Shown here one piece after another: positions 4,740-6,594 of a stretch of 6,594 nt of DNA. The position numbers were made by a program, and so were the translations under genes. Source of the stretch: Rickettsiales bacterium (GTDB lineage: Bacteria > Pseudomonadota > Alphaproteobacteria > Rickettsiales > Deianiraeaceae). The stretch covers positions 1 through 6,594 of the forward strand of contig CANCKZ010000041.1 of assembly GCA_947378695.1 (NCBI GenBank), given 5' to 3'. The notes beneath the pieces are model-generated. The model searched no databases. It was not told the origin of the DNA and worked only from the letters and a program-made list of their open reading frames with translations. The number at the start of each line of letters is the position of its first letter. The first letter of the stretch is position 1.

Positions 4740-5549
4740 ATGAACGATAAACTGAATGATAAACTGATTTTAAAATGCAAAACTGGGGTTATGGAATTTT
4801 CTTCACGCCTGTTAATTGGCACGGGGAAATATACTTCGTTTGAGCAGAACCGTGATGCACTCGTTGCATCCGGTGCGGAAATTATCACAGTTGCGGTGCG
4901 TCGTGTTAATATTGAGCAGAAAAATCAACCACTTTTACAGGACTACATCGACCCAAAAAAATACACCTACCTTCCCAACACAGCCGGCTGTTTTACCGCA
5001 GAAGACGCAATTCGCACTTTGCGTTTGGCTCGTGAACTTGGTGGCTGGAATTTGGTGAAATTGGAAGTGTTATCTGACCCAAAAACCCTCTATCCAAACA
5101 TGATCGAAACAATTCGTGCAACGAAAGTTTTAATTGAAGACGGCTTTGATGTTATGGTTTATTGCAGTGACGATCCGGTTTTGGCTCGTGAACTTGAAAA
5201 GCTTGGAGTTGTCGCAATTATGCCACTTGGTGCGCCGATTGGTTCTGGGCTTGGCATTCAAAATAAGCTCAACATTCGCTTCATTGTGGAGCAATCCTCC
5301 GTTCCAGTTTTGGTTGATGCTGGTGTTGGAACGCCATCGGATGCAACAATTGCAATGGAACTTGGTTGCGATGGAGTGCTTATGAACACGGCAATTGCTA
5401 TGGCAGAAAATCCAGTTCAAATGGCGGAGGCGATGAAATATGCGGTGATTGCTGGGCGAATGGGGCATGTTGCTGGGCGAATGAAAAGCAAGGAAATCGG
5501 CGAAATGTCATCACCAAAAGAGGGCATGATTACGAAAATTGTGCAATGA
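4740..5549 (+). CDS. thiG: Thiazole synthase ThiG
   Basis: ThiG builds the thiazole phosphate half of thiamine from 1-deoxy-D-xylulose 5-phosphate, dehydroglycine (from ThiO or ThiH) and sulfur carried as a ThiS thiocarboxylate. The 269-residue TIM-barrel protein has the family motifs [11 protein letters not shown] (21-31), ITVAVRRVN (49-57), LPNTAGC (78-84), NLVKLEVL (104-111) with the Schiff-base lysine Lys107, [10 protein letters not shown] (163-172), [12 protein letters not shown] (191-202) and MNTAIA (215-220). The ATG at 4740 follows the putative promoter closely and lacks a Shine-Dalgarno sequence. A second Met (18) would cut into the first strand. Residues 2-9 are an NDKL-NDKL duplication from a 12-base tandem repeat. 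The stop overlaps the next start as ATGA. No other thiamine gene is present in the window, so ThiS and the dehydroglycine source must be encoded elsewhere if the pathway works. Confidence 0.96.
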   Translation: MNDKLNDKLILKCKTGVMEFSSRLLIGTGKYTSFEQNRDALVASGAEIITVAVRRVNIEQKNQPLLQDYIDPKKYTYLPNTAGCFTAEDAIRTLRLARELGGWNLVKLEVLSDPKTLYPNMIETIRATKVLIEDGFDVMVYCSDDPVLARELEKLGVVAIMPLGAPIGSGLGIQNKLNIRFIVEQSSVPVLVDAGVGTPSDATIAMELGCDGVLMNTAIAMAENPVQMAEAMKYAVIAGRMGHVAGRMKSKEIGEMSSPKEGMITKIVQ

Positions 5550-6304
5550 AAAAGCTGTGTGCCATCGCACTTTTTGTATGCTCAACTTCAAAAGCTGCAC
5601 TTCCATTTGTAACGGACGACGCCTTCATTCAAAAGCCAAAACAACTTGCAATTGAAACATTTACTGAGGTGTGGAGCGTGCCTGATGCAAAAATTTATGG
5701 TCAATATATTTCACTTTCATATGGGTTTTCAAACCGCCTTGAATTAACGGCGGGCAGCATGGGTGGCGTGCAATCGAGTGATAAATCTTTGTCGCTTATG
5801 AATCCGCTTTTACAGCTGAAAGCAAAAATTTTTGACGGAGGCACAATATTACCAAGCCTTGCAATCGATTTTGGTTATATAAACAAGAATGGTGTAGGGG
5901 GGTATTACGACGCAGCAACGAATTATTACGCGATAGCAGCGTCAACGATAAGCATCAAAAGCCTACAAATTCACACAAACTTGGGTGTAAAGTCATCTTT
6001 TGACATCCCAAGCGGAAACATGACAAGACCGCATATTGGCATCGCATTTGATTACCCGCCATTTGAAAATGAGAAGCTGCATCTCATATTTGAAAGCTAC
6101 AATGGCGCACCAAATTCACCAAGAGATTCCGACGGCTTGTTTAAATCGTATCAACTTGGCGTTAAAATTATAAAATCGCAGAATGTTTCTTATCATGCGT
6201 TGTATGGCTCTCAACCAACATTTGAAAAATATGAAGGAAAAATTGCACAATACGCTATAACATCGTGGGTTCAAGTTGGCGTAAGAAAAGCTCTTCAGCC
6301 ATAA
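5546..6304 (+). CDS. Exported outer-membrane beta-barrel-like protein
   Basis: This is a 252-residue protein with a short Sec signal peptide ([17 protein letters not shown], cleavage after residue 17). The mature part alternates polar and hydrophobic or aromatic residues in strand-sized pieces (for example [57 protein letters not shown]) separated by turns rich in Gly, Asn and Asp. This is typical of small outer-membrane barrels, including the putative transporter group related to MetA-pathway phenol-degradation proteins. No specific function is recognisable. The ATG at 5546 overlaps the thiG stop as ATGA and puts the signal peptide at the N-terminus. The frame is open back to 5366, but that part only shadows thiG. 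Cys12 does not sit in a good lipobox (LFVC), so a lipoprotein is unlikely. Coupling to thiG suggests co-expression and possibly a role in uptake of thiamine or a precursor, which is speculation. Confidence 0.85.
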   Translation: MKKLCAIALFVCSTSKAALPFVTDDAFIQKPKQLAIETFTEVWSVPDAKIYGQYISLSYGFSNRLELTAGSMGGVQSSDKSLSLMNPLLQLKAKIFDGGTILPSLAIDFGYINKNGVGGYYDAATNYYAIAASTISIKSLQIHTNLGVKSSFDIPSGNMTRPHIGIAFDYPPFENEKLHLIFESYNGAPNSPRDSDGLFKSYQLGVKIIKSQNVSYHALYGSQPTFEKYEGKIAQYAITSWVQVGVRKALQP

Positions 6305-6334
6305 AAAAAGCGAAAATATCAACGATAAAATCGC
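6303..6334 (-). terminator. Putative intrinsic terminator of the right-edge minus-strand gene
   Basis: Read on the minus strand, GCGA-TTT-TATC-GTT-GATA-TTT-TCGC forms an interrupted hairpin (6310-6334): two 4-bp stems around a symmetric U-U internal loop, followed at once by seven T (6303-6309). The plus strand has no T tract after the hairpin, so it would serve only the minus-strand gene ending at 6384. It starts directly behind the stop codon of the barrel gene. Confidence 0.45.
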
Positions 6335-6383
6335 AGAGATAAACTCTCAAAAATAGTCTCCTTTAAAGTGTAATCCTCAAAAG

Positions 6384-6594
6384 TTAACACTTCATAACAC
6401 CGAAAGGCAACGCCAAACGGAAAAAATCAAAAACAGCTTGTGCGCATTCAACACACCTTTGGCTTTCGCCGAATACCTCTTCAAAATCAAAAAACAGCTT
6501 TGCATAAAATGCATATAAAACCTCCTTTTGCTTTGAAAAAGTCCCTTTATAACTTATAAAGTTGTTCAAATATAAAATACAGTTTTCGGGAAAG
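6384..6594 (-). CDS. 3' end of a minus-strand gene, function unknown (partial)
   Basis: The minus-strand frame ending at the TAA of 6384-6386 is open for 69 codons to the window edge, notable in AT-rich DNA. The start probably lies outside; a TTG at 6569 is only a possible start inside the frame, not the likely one. The visible C-terminus reads PENCILYLNNFISYKGTFSK, then a helical part (KEVLYAFYAKLFFDFEEVF), then ESQRCVECAQAVFDFFRLAL and the end PFGVMKC. It is rich in Phe and has Cys pairs (CVEC and the terminal Cys), but I do not recognise a family. A plausible terminator lies about 50 bases after the stop. Confidence 0.5.
   Translation of the reverse strand, partial: FPENCILYLNNFISYKGTFSKQKEVLYAFYAKLFFDFEEVFGESQRCVECAQAVFDFFRLALPFGVMKC

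Noticed and set aside
5366..5545. Longer version of the barrel protein starting at 5366
   Set aside because: The extra 60 residues lie entirely within thiG in another frame and would bury the signal peptide. The ATG at 5546 with the ATGA overlap fits much better.
1..6594. CRISPR array, rRNA, integrase or transposase
   Set aside because: No regularly spaced repeats, rRNA signatures or recombinase motifs were found on either strand.

Overview
This is an AT-rich window that reads as bacterial chromosome, most likely from a host-associated or streamlined alphaproteobacterium. The evidence for that lineage is a tRNA-Glu(UUC) with an A discriminator and an encoded CCA, a secreted protein with a DUF2155-like pattern (a largely alphaproteobacterial family), a LolC/LolE-type permease and a signal-peptide barrel protein (so the cell has an outer membrane), and A-rich leaders with few strong Shine-Dalgarno sequences. 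The lineage call is inference; no rRNA is present to confirm it.

Layout. Bases 1-481 hold a small PD-(D/E)XK nuclease of the kind often paired with DNA methyltransferases. Its coding frame is broken by a frameshift near base 58, and it overlaps the last codons of an upstream gene by ATGA. Bases 571-645 are tRNA-Glu. Bases 740-2301 are a two-gene operon, dnaN (replicative sliding clamp) and rpiB (ribose-5-phosphate isomerase B), joined by an ATGA overlap. A short exported DUF2155-like protein is encoded convergently on the minus strand (2296-2682) and overlaps rpiB by six bases. Diverging from it is a lipoprotein-releasing permease, lolC/lolE type (2737-3978). Bases 3979-4739 hold one small conserved-looking minus-strand gene (4058-4333) and about 400 bases with hairpins and weak repeats but no convincing gene. 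Bases 4740-6304 are a second two-gene operon, thiG (thiazole synthase) and an exported outer-membrane barrel-like protein, again joined by ATGA. The right edge carries the 3' end of a minus-strand gene that runs out of the window, followed by a likely terminator.

How the genes fit together. Most are housekeeping: replication, pentose phosphate metabolism, lipoprotein export and thiamine synthesis. The DUF2155-like protein and the Lol permease share an envelope theme and a 54-base divergent promoter region. The thiG operon is unusual because its only partner is an envelope protein and no thiS, thiO/thiH or TPP riboswitch is visible.

No previously undescribed multi-gene system is evident. The most notable items are the frameshifted restriction-type nuclease, with a prfB-like sequence arrangement at the break, the thiG-barrel pairing, and the unexplained small gene at 4058-4333.
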